Positions 16,986-26,408 of a stretch of DNA of 64,000 bases are shown here, in pieces. A model generated the notes under the pieces. That model was not told the DNA's origin and ran no database searches. It saw only the letters and a list, made by a program, of their open reading frames with translations. Made by a program: the position numbers and the translations under genes. Location: NCBI RefSeq assembly GCF_000786695.1, contig NZ_CP009962.1:62001-126000 (forward strand). Reading direction: 5' to 3'. The stretch is from Collimonas arenae (lineage in GTDB: Bacteria > Pseudomonadota > Gammaproteobacteria > Burkholderiales > Burkholderiaceae_D). Numbering within the stretch: position 1 is the stretch's first letter; each line of letters begins with the position of its first letter.

Positions 16986-17678
16986 ATGCGTCATCCTAGC
17001 TTGCAGCAATGCGCGACGATTATTCTGCTCGCCTGGCAATCGTTAAGCTTGGCGGCGGAGCGGGTCATTCCGATTGATCCGGCGCGTACCGATAAACCCG
17101 GTTTCATGGTGGTGATCGAGGCGCCGGGACATTATCAATTGGCCGGCAACCTGAAGGTTACTGACGCCAACACCACGGCGATTGAAATCAACGCCGACAA
17201 CGTTATCATCGACCTGCATGGCTTTGCTATCCAGGGCGCGACGCGTTGCCAGCAATTGCCGGCGCCATGCTGGCCGCTTGGCACCGGCAACGGCATTCAT
17301 GCGGTAAATCGCAGCCACGTCACGGTCAGGAACGGCATCGTCCAGGGCATGGGAAACTATGGCATCTATCTGGAGAGTAATTCGGCCAATCTCGACCACG
17401 TGGTGCTATCCCGCAATGGCCATGGCGGTGCGGTCTTCTTCGGCGGCGTGATCAGCAACAGCGTTGCCGAAACCAATGGCGGCGACGGCATCTTTGGCGT
17501 CGATCTCAAAGTCAATCGCAACATCATGCGGGGCAACCAGTTGCTGGGACTTGCCGCGCATGGCCAGTCCAGCTTCAGCGGCAACAAGCTCAGCGCCAAC
17601 AACGGCAATGCCGCGCAGACCAATCTCAAGTCTGCGGCGGCTGCCGGGAATACATGCAACGCAACGGCTTGCCCGTAG
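16986..17678 (+). CDS. Secreted right-handed beta-helix protein, function unknown
   Basis: 230 aa with a signal peptide (CATIILLAWQSLSLAAE). The body has the repeated short strands of a parallel beta-helix: INADNVIIDLHGFAIQG, VNRSHVTVRNGIVQG, LESNSANLDHVVLSRNG, GGVISNSVAETNGG and LKVNRNIMRGNQ, each with the Asn/Gly/Val pattern of PbH1 repeats. Such folds bind or cleave polysaccharides, but no catalytic residues of pectate lyases are evident. Two Cys pairs may form disulfides (CQQLPAPC and the C-terminal CNATAC). It lies 14 bases after the DOPA dioxygenase-like gene. Confidence 0.7.
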   Translation: MRHPSLQQCATIILLAWQSLSLAAERVIPIDPARTDKPGFMVVIEAPGHYQLAGNLKVTDANTTAIEINADNVIIDLHGFAIQGATRCQQLPAPCWPLGTGNGIHAVNRSHVTVRNGIVQGMGNYGIYLESNSANLDHVVLSRNGHGGAVFFGGVISNSVAETNGGDGIFGVDLKVNRNIMRGNQLLGLAAHGQSSFSGNKLSANNGNAAQTNLKSAAAAGNTCNATACP

Positions 17679-17689
17679 CGTCTAGCGGG

Positions 17690-18682
<993 letters not shown>

Positions 18683-18925
18683 TGTCTGCTCCGAAGTGAA
18701 GATACGATCGGCGTCGCCCGAGGCTTGACCGTGCAAAGCGCCGCAAGTTAGTATAAGCGATGCTTAAGCAATCCATCACCCGCCTTCATTCTCACGTCTG
18801 CGCACGCTGTTGTCGCACGACGGCAGTTCAACACGCCTGAAATATCAGCTGAAATACCAGCGGCCCGGTCCGCACATCGCCACACTCTGTTGTCGGCATA
18901 TCTAGTCAATTTTTAAAAGAACGGC

Positions 18926-20302
18926 ATGGAACTCCATCTATACGATAGCTGGGAACGTCGCGTCCGGCGTTTCGAAAGCATTGCCCCGAGTCAAGTGGGT
19001 TTGTACTGCTGCGGACCGACGGTGTACGACTACGCCCACATCGGAAATCTGCGCACCTATATTTTCGAGGACCTGCTGCGGCGTGCGCTGCAATTCAACG
19101 GCTACAAGGTGCAGCATGTGGTCAACATTACCGACGTCGGCCATCTGGTCTCGGACGCCGACGACGGTGAAGACAAGATGGAAAAAGGCAGTCGCCGCAG
19201 CGGCAAGAGCGCCTGGGACATCGCTGAATTCTATAGCACCGCATTCATGGCGGATTTCCGCGCGCTCAATTTGCTGGAACCCGCAACCTGGTGTCGCGCC
19301 ACTGACTACCTGCCGGAGCAGATCGGCTTCATCCAGACGCTGGAACAGAAGGGCTATACCTACCGCACCGCAGACGGTATTTACTTCGACACCAGCAAGC
19401 AGGACGACTACGGTTACATGGCGCGGCTCGATCGCAGCGCCTTGCAGGCTGGCGTACGGGTGGCAGTCGGAGAAAAACGCAACAACACCGATTTCGCGCT
19501 GTGGAAATTCAGCCCGCCCGAAGCGCAGCGCCAGATGGAATGGGACAGCCCCTGGGGCCGTGGTTTTCCCGGCTGGCACATCGAATGCTCGGCGATGTCG
19601 GCTGCGCACCTAGGCGCATGGTTCGATATCCATTGCGGCGGCGAAGACCACATTGCTGTCCATCACAGCAACGAGATCGCCCAGACCCAGGCTTGCCACG
19701 GCACCCGCCTGGCGAACTTCTGGATGCATGGCTACTTCTTGCAGACAGGCAGCGAAAAAATGTCCAAGTCCGGCGGCGATTTCCTGCGCTTGCAATCGCT
19801 GCTCGATCAAGGCATCGACCCGCTGGCCTATCGCTACCTGTGCCTGATGGCGCACTACCGCAGCCAGCTGGAATTCAGCTGGGATGGTTTGCAGGCGGCG
19901 GCAACTGGCTTGCAGCGTTTGCGCGAGGCGTATCACCGCTGGCCGGATGGCGGTGTTGCCGATGAAGCCTGGATGCTTCGTTTCCGCGACGCGATCAATA
20001 ACGATCTCAATTTTCCGCGTGCACTGGCGCTGGTATGGGAGCTGGTGCGCAGCGATGGCGAAGCGGCGGCATGCAAAGCCACCTTGCGCGCCATGGATGA
20101 AGTGTTGGGGCTGGGTTTGGCTGCGTGGCAGCCAGGCAGTTTTGAGATCCCCGAGGCAGTGACGCGCCTGGTCGAAGAACGCCAGGCCGCAAGGGAAATG
20201 CGACGGTGGGCCGAAGCGGACCGTTTGCGGCTGGCGATCAAGGCGCACGGATTCCTGGTGGAGGATACGGCATCGGGGACCTTGCTTAAACCGGAGCGCT
20301 GA
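18926..20302 (+). CDS. cysS: Cysteine--tRNA ligase, divergent lineage (likely second copy)
   Basis: 458 aa, full length for CysRS. The class I signatures are intact: HIGN in VYDYAHIGNLRT, and KMSKSGG. The zinc site is complete (Cys in YCCGPT, Cys in WHIECSAM, His and Glu in VAVHHSNEIAQ). The stretch NITDVGHLVSDADDGEDKM differs from the usual betaproteobacterial CysRS, which I recall as lacking this GHL...DGEDKM block, and resembles a separate CysRS branch. That suggests a horizontally acquired paralogue rather than the housekeeping gene. The C terminus ends in the usual short tail. No neighbouring gene explains why a second synthetase would be kept. Confidence 0.85.
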   Translation: MELHLYDSWERRVRRFESIAPSQVGLYCCGPTVYDYAHIGNLRTYIFEDLLRRALQFNGYKVQHVVNITDVGHLVSDADDGEDKMEKGSRRSGKSAWDIAEFYSTAFMADFRALNLLEPATWCRATDYLPEQIGFIQTLEQKGYTYRTADGIYFDTSKQDDYGYMARLDRSALQAGVRVAVGEKRNNTDFALWKFSPPEAQRQMEWDSPWGRGFPGWHIECSAMSAAHLGAWFDIHCGGEDHIAVHHSNEIAQTQACHGTRLANFWMHGYFLQTGSEKMSKSGGDFLRLQSLLDQGIDPLAYRYLCLMAHYRSQLEFSWDGLQAAATGLQRLREAYHRWPDGGVADEAWMLRFRDAINNDLNFPRALALVWELVRSDGEAAACKATLRAMDEVLGLGLAAWQPGSFEIPEAVTRLVEERQAAREMRRWAEADRLRLAIKAHGFLVEDTASGTLLKPER

Positions 20303-20476
20303 CGCTGGTCACACGCCGCAAAACTGGGCATCAGGAAAATTTATCGAGGACGCCGAAATACGCCATGCGAGCTGCAGTATAAAAGCGCTGCAAGCCGTGA
20401 AAATGAATCTGCGGGATTACGCAGGCTCAATCAGGATGCTGACCTGAAATTTTTGTAGCACGGGAAAATGTCGTCA

Positions 20477-20504
20477 CCGCTGCGCATGAAGCAATGCGCA
20501 GCGG
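20477..20504. terminator. Strong hairpin between cysS-like and aminotransferase genes
   Basis: A perfect 11-base stem CCGCTGCGCAT / ATGCGCAGCGG with a 6-base loop, between the convergent cysS-like gene and aminotransferase gene. On the minus strand it is followed by ATTTTCCC after a short gap, so it more likely ends the aminotransferase transcript. Confidence 0.55.
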
Positions 20505-20528
20505 CGGCAATCGATCCATTTTTTCCTG

Positions 20529-21848
20529 TTACGGCGTTTCCTGCAATACTTCACGCACCGTGCTGAACATGCGCTCGATTTCTTCCGGCTGCACGATCAG
20601 TGGTGGCGAGAAGGCCAGGATGTCGCCGGTATAACGCACCATCACCCCCTTTTCATAGCACTTGCGGAATACTTCAAAAGCGCGCGCGCCCGGCGCCTGG
20701 GGCCGCGGCTCCAGTTCAATACCGGCCACCAGGCCGAGATTGCGGATGTCCTTGACGTGCGGCGCGCCAGCCACGCTGTGAGCAGCCCTGCCGAACAGCG
20801 GCGACAGCTCGCGTGCGCGTTCGAACAGGCGCTCGCTTTGATACAGGTCGATGGCGGCGATGGCTGCTGCTGCGGCGACCGGATGGGCGGAATAGGTATA
20901 GCCGTGCATGAGTTCGATGCCGCCTACGGCTGTGGCCTGCACCACCGTATCGTGGATCTCGCGTTTGACCGCTACCGCGCCCATCGGAATCGCGGCGTTG
21001 TTGATGCCCTTGGCGAGCGTGATCAGGTCTGGCGTTACCTTGAAATATTCGGCGGCAGTCGCGGCCCCGAGGCGGCCGAAACCGGTGATCACTTCATCGA
21101 AAATCAACAGGATGCCATGCTTGCTGCACAGCGCCCGCAAGCGTTCCAGATAGCCGACCGGCGGCACCAGCACGCCGGTGGAGCCGGCCAGCGGCTCGAC
21201 GATGACGGCGGCGATGGTGGAAGCGTCGTGCAAGGTTACCAGGCGCTCCAGCTCATCCGCCAGATGCGCGCCCCATGCCGGCTGGCCGTCGCTGAAGCCG
21301 GCTTCGGCAATGTTCAGGGTATGCGGTAAATGATCGACGTTTGGCATCAGGTTGCCGGAGAACGCCTTGCGGTTGTTGAGGATGCCGCCCACCGAAATGC
21401 CGCCGAAACCGACGCCGTGATAGCCGCGTTCGCGGCCGATGAAGCGGGTACGCTGACCTTCGCCGCGGGCGCGATGGTAAGCCAGGGCAATCTTGAGCGC
21501 GCTGTCGACAGCTTCCGAGCCGGAGTTGGCGAAGAAAATCCGATCCAGGCCTTCCGGCATCAGCGCCGCCACCTTGCGTGCCGCCTCGAACGCCAGCGGA
21601 TGGCCCATCTGAAACGAGGGCGCGTAATCCATGCTGCCGATCTGGCGGGTCACTGCGGCGGTGATCTCGTCCCGGCAATGGCCGGCGTTGACGCACCACA
21701 GGCCGGCGGTGGCATCCAGTATTTGGCGGCCGTCATCGGTTTGGTAATACATGCCCTTGGCCGAGACGAACATGCGCGGCGCCTCCTTGAACTGGCGGTT
21801 GGCGGTAAATGGCATCCAGAATGCCGACAGGTCTTGGTTCGCGTTCAC
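20529..21848 (-). CDS. Class III aminotransferase (omega-amino acid--pyruvate type)
   Basis: 439 aa. PLP-fold landmarks: LDATAGLWCVNAGH near the N terminus, FFANSGSEAVDSALK, the GYHGVGFGGISVGG loop, LLIFDEVITGFGRLG (Asp contacting PLP), and TLAKGINNAAIPMGAV with the Schiff-base Lys. This is the omega-amino acid:pyruvate branch (beta-alanine, putrescine or taurine transamination). The GTG at 21848 (VNANQDLSAFWMPF) is chosen because AAGGG is upstream and the family starts there. It is divergent from a MocR-type regulator that probably controls it. Confidence 0.88.
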   Translation of the reverse strand: MNANQDLSAFWMPFTANRQFKEAPRMFVSAKGMYYQTDDGRQILDATAGLWCVNAGHCRDEITAAVTRQIGSMDYAPSFQMGHPLAFEAARKVAALMPEGLDRIFFANSGSEAVDSALKIALAYHRARGEGQRTRFIGRERGYHGVGFGGISVGGILNNRKAFSGNLMPNVDHLPHTLNIAEAGFSDGQPAWGAHLADELERLVTLHDASTIAAVIVEPLAGSTGVLVPPVGYLERLRALCSKHGILLIFDEVITGFGRLGAATAAEYFKVTPDLITLAKGINNAAIPMGAVAVKREIHDTVVQATAVGGIELMHGYTYSAHPVAAAAAIAAIDLYQSERLFERARELSPLFGRAAHSVAGAPHVKDIRNLGLVAGIELEPRPQAPGARAFEVFRKCYEKGVMVRYTGDILAFSPPLIVQPEEIERMFSTVREVLQETP

Positions 21849-21912
21849 GGGAGCCCTTAGAAGGTGGTGGGTAATGGCGTCGATTATTGCAGTTACAATC
21901 CGTATTGATAGG

Positions 21913-21975
21913 TACACTTCATACAAAATGATTAAAGTGTATTGTTATGAATAGCAATCTGTACTGAATACACTT
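21913..21975. promoter_or_regulatory. Operator-like repeats between aminotransferase and MocR genes
   Basis: Three copies of an 7-base half-site: TACACTT at 21913-21919, its complement AAGTGTA at 21935-21941, and TACACTT at 21969-21975. The last two form an 8-base perfect inverted repeat (AAGTGTAT / ATACACTT). Mixed direct and inverted repeats in a divergent gap are typical MocR binding sites. Confidence 0.6.
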
Positions 21976-21984
21976 GAGGCCACC

Positions 21985-23409
21985 ATGACCGTTCCGCAAA
22001 AGACATTGCCGCTACCCCTTCCGTTGGATCGCCAATCGGCGCTGGGGCTGGTGGAACAGGTGGTTGCAGCCCTGAGCCAGCTGATCGATAGCGGCAAATT
22101 GCGGCCCGGCGAACGGTTGCCATCGATACGCAGGTTTGCGGAAGAACAGGGCGTCAGCAATTCGACCATTGTCGAGGCTTATGAACGGCTGGTGGCCAAT
22201 GGCATGCTGCACGTGCGGCGCGGCGCCGGCTTTTTCATCGCCAAGCAAGATGTCGCCGGGACGAGCGGCATGCCGGCGATCCGGCTCAATCCCGTGATCG
22301 ATTCGGCCTGGCTGTTCTCGGAAGTGTTTGCCGACGAGCGGGTGCCGATCAAGGCCGGCTGCGGCTGGCTGCCGAGCAGCATGCTGGACGGCGAGGGTTT
22401 GCATGCGGCGGAACGGCGCATCATCCGCTCGCCCGGGGCGCAGCAGGTCGGCTACGGCCATCCGTTCGGCTACGGACCGTTACGGCAGACCATCGCCAAG
22501 TCGTTCGCCAACTGGTCGCTCGATATCGCGCCGGATCAGGTCGTCACCACCCACGGCGTGACGCAGGCGCTGGACCTGATCATGCGCACGCTAGTCAAGC
22601 CGGGCGATACGGTATTCATCGAAGAGCCCGGATACTGCAACCTGATCGCCATGCTGCGGCTGGCCGCTATCAACGTCATCGGCGTGCCGCGCACGGTGAG
22701 CGGCGTCGACCTGGACGCGCTGGAACAGCTGGCGCGGTTGCACAAGCCGAAGATTTTCTTCACCAACCCGGTGTTGCAAAATCCCACCGGCACCACTTAC
22801 ACGCCAGCGTGCGCGATGCAGGTACTGCAAGCCGCCGAGCGCCATGGTTTCTGGGTCGTGGAAGACGATCTTTACCGTGAGCTGGCGCAAGCTACCGATC
22901 CGATGCTGGCGGCATTGGATGGTTTGCGGCGCGTGATCTATGTCAGCGGTTTTTCCAAGACCATTGCGCCGTCGTTGCGGCTTGGTTTCATCGTCTGCCA
23001 AAGCGATCTCGCCAGGGAGTTCGCGCGCACGAAAATGGTTCTGACGCTGACCAATTCCGAAATCACCGAACGCCTGGTATACAACGCCCTGACAGAGGGA
23101 CATCACCGGCGTCACGTCGAACGGCTGGCCGGCACCCTGCTGACAGCACAGGCGCAGGTCAGCGCTCGCCTGCAAGACGCCGGCCTGCAGCCTTTCGGGC
23201 CGCTGCGCGGAGGCATGTTTTACTGGGCCAGCATGCCGCACAGCGCATTGAGCGCCACGGAAATCGCCGACCGGGCGCTGCAACAAGGCATCTGGCTGGC
23301 GCCCGGAGAGTTCTTCCACGTAGCGCAGCCCGAGCGTCCCTGGTTCCGCTTCAATGTCGCCTTTTCGGATGTCGCAAAATTGTCTGATTTTTTCAGTAAA
23401 CTCAAATGA
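21985..23409 (+). CDS. MocR-family transcriptional regulator (GntR wHTH plus aminotransferase-like domain)
   Basis: 474 aa. The N-terminal GntR winged helix (residues about 20-85) has LRPGERLPSIRRFAEEQGVSNSTIVEAYERL. The remainder is a fold-type I aminotransferase domain with VTTHGVTQALD, NPVLQNPTGTTY (Asn/Pro) and the PLP lysine in YVSGFSKTIAPSLRLG. MocR proteins sense PLP adducts or amines and switch neighbouring amine-metabolism genes. Here the divergent partner is an omega-amino acid aminotransferase, which fits control of beta-alanine or polyamine use. ATG 21985 is used; a purine-rich GAGG lies upstream. Confidence 0.9.
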   Translation: MTVPQKTLPLPLPLDRQSALGLVEQVVAALSQLIDSGKLRPGERLPSIRRFAEEQGVSNSTIVEAYERLVANGMLHVRRGAGFFIAKQDVAGTSGMPAIRLNPVIDSAWLFSEVFADERVPIKAGCGWLPSSMLDGEGLHAAERRIIRSPGAQQVGYGHPFGYGPLRQTIAKSFANWSLDIAPDQVVTTHGVTQALDLIMRTLVKPGDTVFIEEPGYCNLIAMLRLAAINVIGVPRTVSGVDLDALEQLARLHKPKIFFTNPVLQNPTGTTYTPACAMQVLQAAERHGFWVVEDDLYRELAQATDPMLAALDGLRRVIYVSGFSKTIAPSLRLGFIVCQSDLAREFARTKMVLTLTNSEITERLVYNALTEGHHRRHVERLAGTLLTAQAQVSARLQDAGLQPFGPLRGGMFYWASMPHSALSATEIADRALQQGIWLAPGEFFHVAQPERPWFRFNVAFSDVAKLSDFFSKLK

Positions 23410-23621
23410 GACTGGAATTGTTTGCCTGTAGCGAAAAGGGTATTAACTAGCCTTTGACCCCAAAACATAAAAGTAGCATTGATTTACACAGGCAGATCTA
23501 GCAACTTCCAACGTCGCCAACATGGGCAACTCTCCAGCCAGTACGCATATGGATTTGTGTAGTTTCCATTTGCTGATCGAGTCTTCGCGCATCCGTTTCT
23601 GGATTGTTTTGCGCTACTTGC

Positions 23622-24953
23622 CTAAGTCCGCAGTTTCTTGGCGCTTTCCCGGATGCCTTGGAAAATAGTGTCCGCGACCTGAGCCGGAAAGTTCGTTGGA
23701 ATTTGTGCGGCTGCGTTGTCGAGCGCTTCTGGCAACTGCGCCAGGATAGCATCAAGCAATTCGTCAATTCTCGTTCCGAGCCCACACTTCTGCGCAGTCT
23801 GGACCCAGTGATGCCGGCGGAATTCAGTCCATCTGTAGTGCCGGTTCTCGCCTGTTATCGCCATGGCCATTTTGACCTTTTGGGACGAGAGCTGATTGTT
23901 GGAGGTTCCCATAACAGGATATGCGGACAACACGTCATAACTGGGGGTCAACCGGAAGCGGCCCTCTGGCAAAAGGAATACGCTGAAATTTTTCGCGTGG
24001 CCATCGATGGCGCAAAGCAGCCAGAACAGAATTTGCGTGCGCATGAAAGTTATGCGGTCTTCTTCGGACGCAATAGAACCTAACAGCAATTTCATGATTT
24101 GCAAGATGCCTGGCCCTCCATCCGCTTCATATTTCAAGCTTCCAGGCGTCCCCGTTACCTGGCAAAAATCTTCTTGTGGCAAACGAATAATCCAGCTGTC
24201 GTCCGCAGCGTGTTCACGGTCGAATCGTTCGACCTCCAGCACGGTGTGCTTACCGAAGGTCCGGATTTCGCTATTGGCGACCTTGATGTCAAACGCAGCC
24301 AGAATCCGGGAGCACAGCCACTCGTTTTCGACCGATGTTGTCAGGTCGATACCCCTGTTTCCCGTGCCTATCGGAAGCTTCAGAATATGCGTGGTCGGCG
24401 TTGGCCCCAGAGGGCGCTCCCAACTGTCGCCTAATTTCAGTAATGCCGTTTTCTCCTGCGCTCCTGCCAAGGAAATTCGGAAGTCTGTGTCAGCACTGTC
24501 CTCATAGTCCTGCTGCGGAGCCGGTGTCAAACAATCGTCCAGAATCTGCTCAACATCCGATTCCGACAGCGCCGCATTTTGGATGCGGTGAACGTCGATC
24601 GGCTGAACTCCTTCCGGGAGCAATTGCAAAGCGCCGACACAGTCTCGACCAATTTGCTCCAAAAGGTCAAATGCGTCAGTCGAAGCAGCATGGAAGCGAG
24701 ACCGGATGCGTTCCCGGATTTTCTTCGTATCGGGAAGAAGGTTGTCGAAGAAAGCATCCACCAAGGGACCACGGTAAGGGTCTGCAGCCGGTCGCAGTGG
24801 CATTGACAGGGAAATAGGACGTCTGCGGACAGAACCGAGCCACGATTCGTCGTAGGATAATTCTGAAGCGCCGTTTCCCTTCAGCTCCCACGTTGCAACG
24901 GCGTCCCCATTCATCCAGACTCCGAGTCGGCGCGAGTGCGACTTGCGGCCCAT
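23622..24953 (-). CDS. hipA: HipA family serine/threonine kinase toxin
   Basis: About 443 aa, full length (E. coli HipA 440). The N-terminal HipA domain (RRLGVWMNGDAVATWEL, then FFDNLLPD) is followed by the kinase: SLAGAQEKTALLKL with the autophosphorylation-loop Ser, HILKLP, VERFDRE, the catalytic CAIDGHAKNFS, and LTPSYDVLSAYP with the metal-binding Asp. HipA kinases phosphorylate targets such as GltX and cause growth arrest or persistence when free of HipB. ATG 24953 lies 2 bases after the hipB stop, with GGGGAG upstream; a GTG at 24962 is the alternative. All visible catalytic residues are intact, so the toxin should be active. Confidence 0.93.
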   Translation of the reverse strand: MGRKSHSRRLGVWMNGDAVATWELKGNGASELSYDESWLGSVRRRPISLSMPLRPAADPYRGPLVDAFFDNLLPDTKKIRERIRSRFHAASTDAFDLLEQIGRDCVGALQLLPEGVQPIDVHRIQNAALSESDVEQILDDCLTPAPQQDYEDSADTDFRISLAGAQEKTALLKLGDSWERPLGPTPTTHILKLPIGTGNRGIDLTTSVENEWLCSRILAAFDIKVANSEIRTFGKHTVLEVERFDREHAADDSWIIRLPQEDFCQVTGTPGSLKYEADGGPGILQIMKLLLGSIASEEDRITFMRTQILFWLLCAIDGHAKNFSVFLLPEGRFRLTPSYDVLSAYPVMGTSNNQLSSQKVKMAMAITGENRHYRWTEFRRHHWVQTAQKCGLGTRIDELLDAILAQLPEALDNAAAQIPTNFPAQVADTIFQGIRESAKKLRT

Positions 24954-24955
24954 CG

Positions 24956-25204
24956 CTACCACTCTCCCCGAGAAGTAGTGCCGGTTTTTGGGATGTCGCG
25001 CACTACCAACTCCATGCCAAGCGCCGATAAAACGCTCAGCAAGCGGTCAACACTGCTTGCGCCCGGAGAGCGCTCTAGCGTGGAGACGGCCTCTTGCTTC
25101 ATCCCGATGACCGCACCGACTGCCTCTTGCGACATTTTCTTCTGGCTTCGTACGCCTTTAAGAATATGGGTTAATTGCTCGGTTGTTCGTACTGGATAGT
25201 CCAT
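24956..25204 (-). CDS. hipB: HipB-like antitoxin, HTH XRE family
   Basis: 82 aa. An XRE helix-turn-helix covers residues about 10-65 (LKGVRSQKKMSQEAVGAVIGM, KQEAVSTLERS). The C terminus is short and charged (RDIPKTGTTSRGEW), as in HipB, whose tail contacts HipA. It precedes hipA with a 2-base gap. Its own promoter region carries repeated AT-rich half-sites, expected for autorepression by a HipB dimer or HipAB complex. Confidence 0.9.
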   Translation of the reverse strand: MDYPVRTTEQLTHILKGVRSQKKMSQEAVGAVIGMKQEAVSTLERSPGASSVDRLLSVLSALGMELVVRDIPKTGTTSRGEW

Positions 25205-25220
25205 AAGGCACCTTTATAAG

Positions 25221-25310
25221 TCTATAAATTCACTATATAGAGGAAAGTACATATAATCAAATTATAGATAAGACTCTATAATATGTGATTATAGATAAAA
25301 TATTATAGAT
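25221..25310. promoter_or_regulatory. Reiterated hip operator, ATTATAGAT half-sites
   Basis: The 5' region of hipB is far more AT-rich than its surroundings and repeats one half-site. ATTATAGAT occurs at 25261-25269, 25288-25296 and 25302-25310; TCTATAAT lies at 25275-25282 in opposite orientation, giving an 8-base perfect inverted repeat with 25261-25268. TCTATAAAT (25221-25229) and the palindrome CTATATAG (25233-25240) extend the array toward hipB. This is consistent with several HipB dimer sites. Confidence 0.7.
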
Positions 25311-25443
25311 CGTTGAAAAATGCACTCGCCTCAGTATGTTGAGCTTGCAAATCAACCGGTAGTACGTTTGTGCTTTGCCTCAGCTGGCTATCTGAATACT
25401 AAAACTAACCGGCCATCTGCTCATGAATACCCAGCAGAAAATA

Positions 25444-25478
25444 AAAACCCGCGCACTCATCCACGAGGCGCGGGTTTT
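25444..25478 (-). terminator. Intrinsic terminator of the DUF4148 gene
   Basis: A perfect 11-base stem AAAACCCGCGC / GCGCGGGTTTT with a 13-base loop. On the minus strand it is followed by TTTTTATTTT, and it lies 48 bases beyond the DUF4148 stop. Confidence 0.85.
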
Positions 25479-25525
25479 GTCATTGGCAGCTTTCCCTTAT
25501 GCGGGCGAGAACTGCATGCAGGCAA

Positions 25526-25954
25526 TCAGTTGCCGGAATAAGCGTCAAGCGGATATTGCGCATTGGCGAAACCGAGTTGGCCGGAGGCGCGGGCTTGCGC
25601 CAATTCTGCCTTCACTTCAGCGCGGGTTTTACCGGGAACGCTGGAGTCCGCAGCGGTGGGGCTGACGAACACCGGATATTGCGAACCGGCGAAATCGAGT
25701 TGACCGGCGGCGCGGGCTTTCGCCAGTTCTGCTTGCACTTCAGCGCGGGTCTTGCCGGTTACATTGCTTTGTGTACGGGCAGGCAGGAAAGTCGGATAGT
25801 TCGAACCTGCGAAATCGAGTTCGCCAGCGGCGCGTGCTCTTGCCAGTTCAGACTGGACTTGGGCGCGGGTGAGCGGGGTGACGTTATCGGCTGCAAATAC
25901 AGGAGCGGAAACAATTGCTGTCAGTGCCAGAGCGGCGATCAGATTGGTTTTCAT
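25526..25954 (-). CDS. DUF4148 protein with three tandem repeats
   Basis: 142 aa with a signal peptide (LIAALALTAIVSAPVFA). The mature part is almost entirely three copies of a roughly 35-residue unit: LTRAQVQSELARARAAGELD, KTRAEVQAELAKARAAGQLD and KTRAEVKAELAQARASGQLG. Each is followed by FAGS or FANA, then YP and a linker. Ordinary DUF4148 proteins in Burkholderiales have one or two such units. They are small, abundant, secreted or periplasmic proteins of unknown role. The units are also repeated at DNA level, so expansion by recombination is likely. Confidence 0.85.
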   Translation of the reverse strand: MKTNLIAALALTAIVSAPVFAADNVTPLTRAQVQSELARARAAGELDFAGSNYPTFLPARTQSNVTGKTRAEVQAELAKARAAGQLDFAGSQYPVFVSPTAADSSVPGKTRAEVKAELAQARASGQLGFANAQYPLDAYSGN

Positions 25955-26074
25955 GATGTGTTCTTTCTTAATTTTCGAGTTGATGACAAAGTGTCAAATA
26001 CAGCGGTCAACCATCGCATGTACTGACGGGACCTGATGTTGGCGTCACCGTCGGTGCTGGGCTTGAATGAATTA

Positions 26075-26094
26075 TATCTATCACTAGGTAGATA
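26075..26094. promoter_or_regulatory. TetR-type operator candidate 1
   Basis: TATCTATCACTAGGTAGATA, a 20-base imperfect palindrome. It lies 120 bases upstream of the DUF4148 gene and about 460 bases upstream of the TetR gene. Two close variants follow at 26265 and 26361. Confidence 0.6.
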
Positions 26095-26264
26095 ATCGGT
26101 AGAAATAAAAAGCGCCTTAATTACGCGACGCCTTCTGATGCCCTACCTTCATCCCTTAGCCCGGGCACGTTGCGTGATCCAGTCCTGATATTGCCGAGGA
26201 GAAAATCTGGGTCGTGTGCGGCTTGAAACAACGTGTCTGCAACTACTGTAAGATGAATCATAGT

Positions 26265-26284
26265 TATCTATCGATAGGTAGTCA
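26265..26284. promoter_or_regulatory. TetR-type operator candidate 2
   Basis: TATCTATCGATAGGTAGTCA, matching candidate 1 at 16-17 of 20 positions and centred on CTATCGATAG. Confidence 0.6.
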
Positions 26285-26360
26285 AACATTATTTGCTTAT
26301 GATTTAAAGTCATTACCGAATCAGAGACATTGAAGCGAGATTGCTTAGAAATCTCTTGAT

Positions 26361-26380
26361 TGTCTATCTCTCAGTAGATA
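26361..26380. promoter_or_regulatory. TetR-type operator candidate 3
   Basis: TGTCTATCTCTCAGTAGATA, sharing the outer arms TCTATC and TAGATA with candidate 1. It is the nearest of the full-length copies to the TetR gene, about 175 bases upstream of its start. Confidence 0.55.
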
Positions 26381-26408
26381 ATATAACAGCGTGGCGTCTT
26401 TGTGATTT

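Noticed and set aside
18740..18780. TAAGC/GCTTA dyads upstream of the aldo/keto reductase as an operator
   Set aside because: The arms are only five bases and there is no associated regulator, so it cannot be told from chance.
26121..26261. 46-codon minus-strand ORF next to the second TetR-type palindrome
   Set aside because: It has no ribosome-binding site, and a competing frame over the same bases looks more protein-like. Too short to support as a gene.
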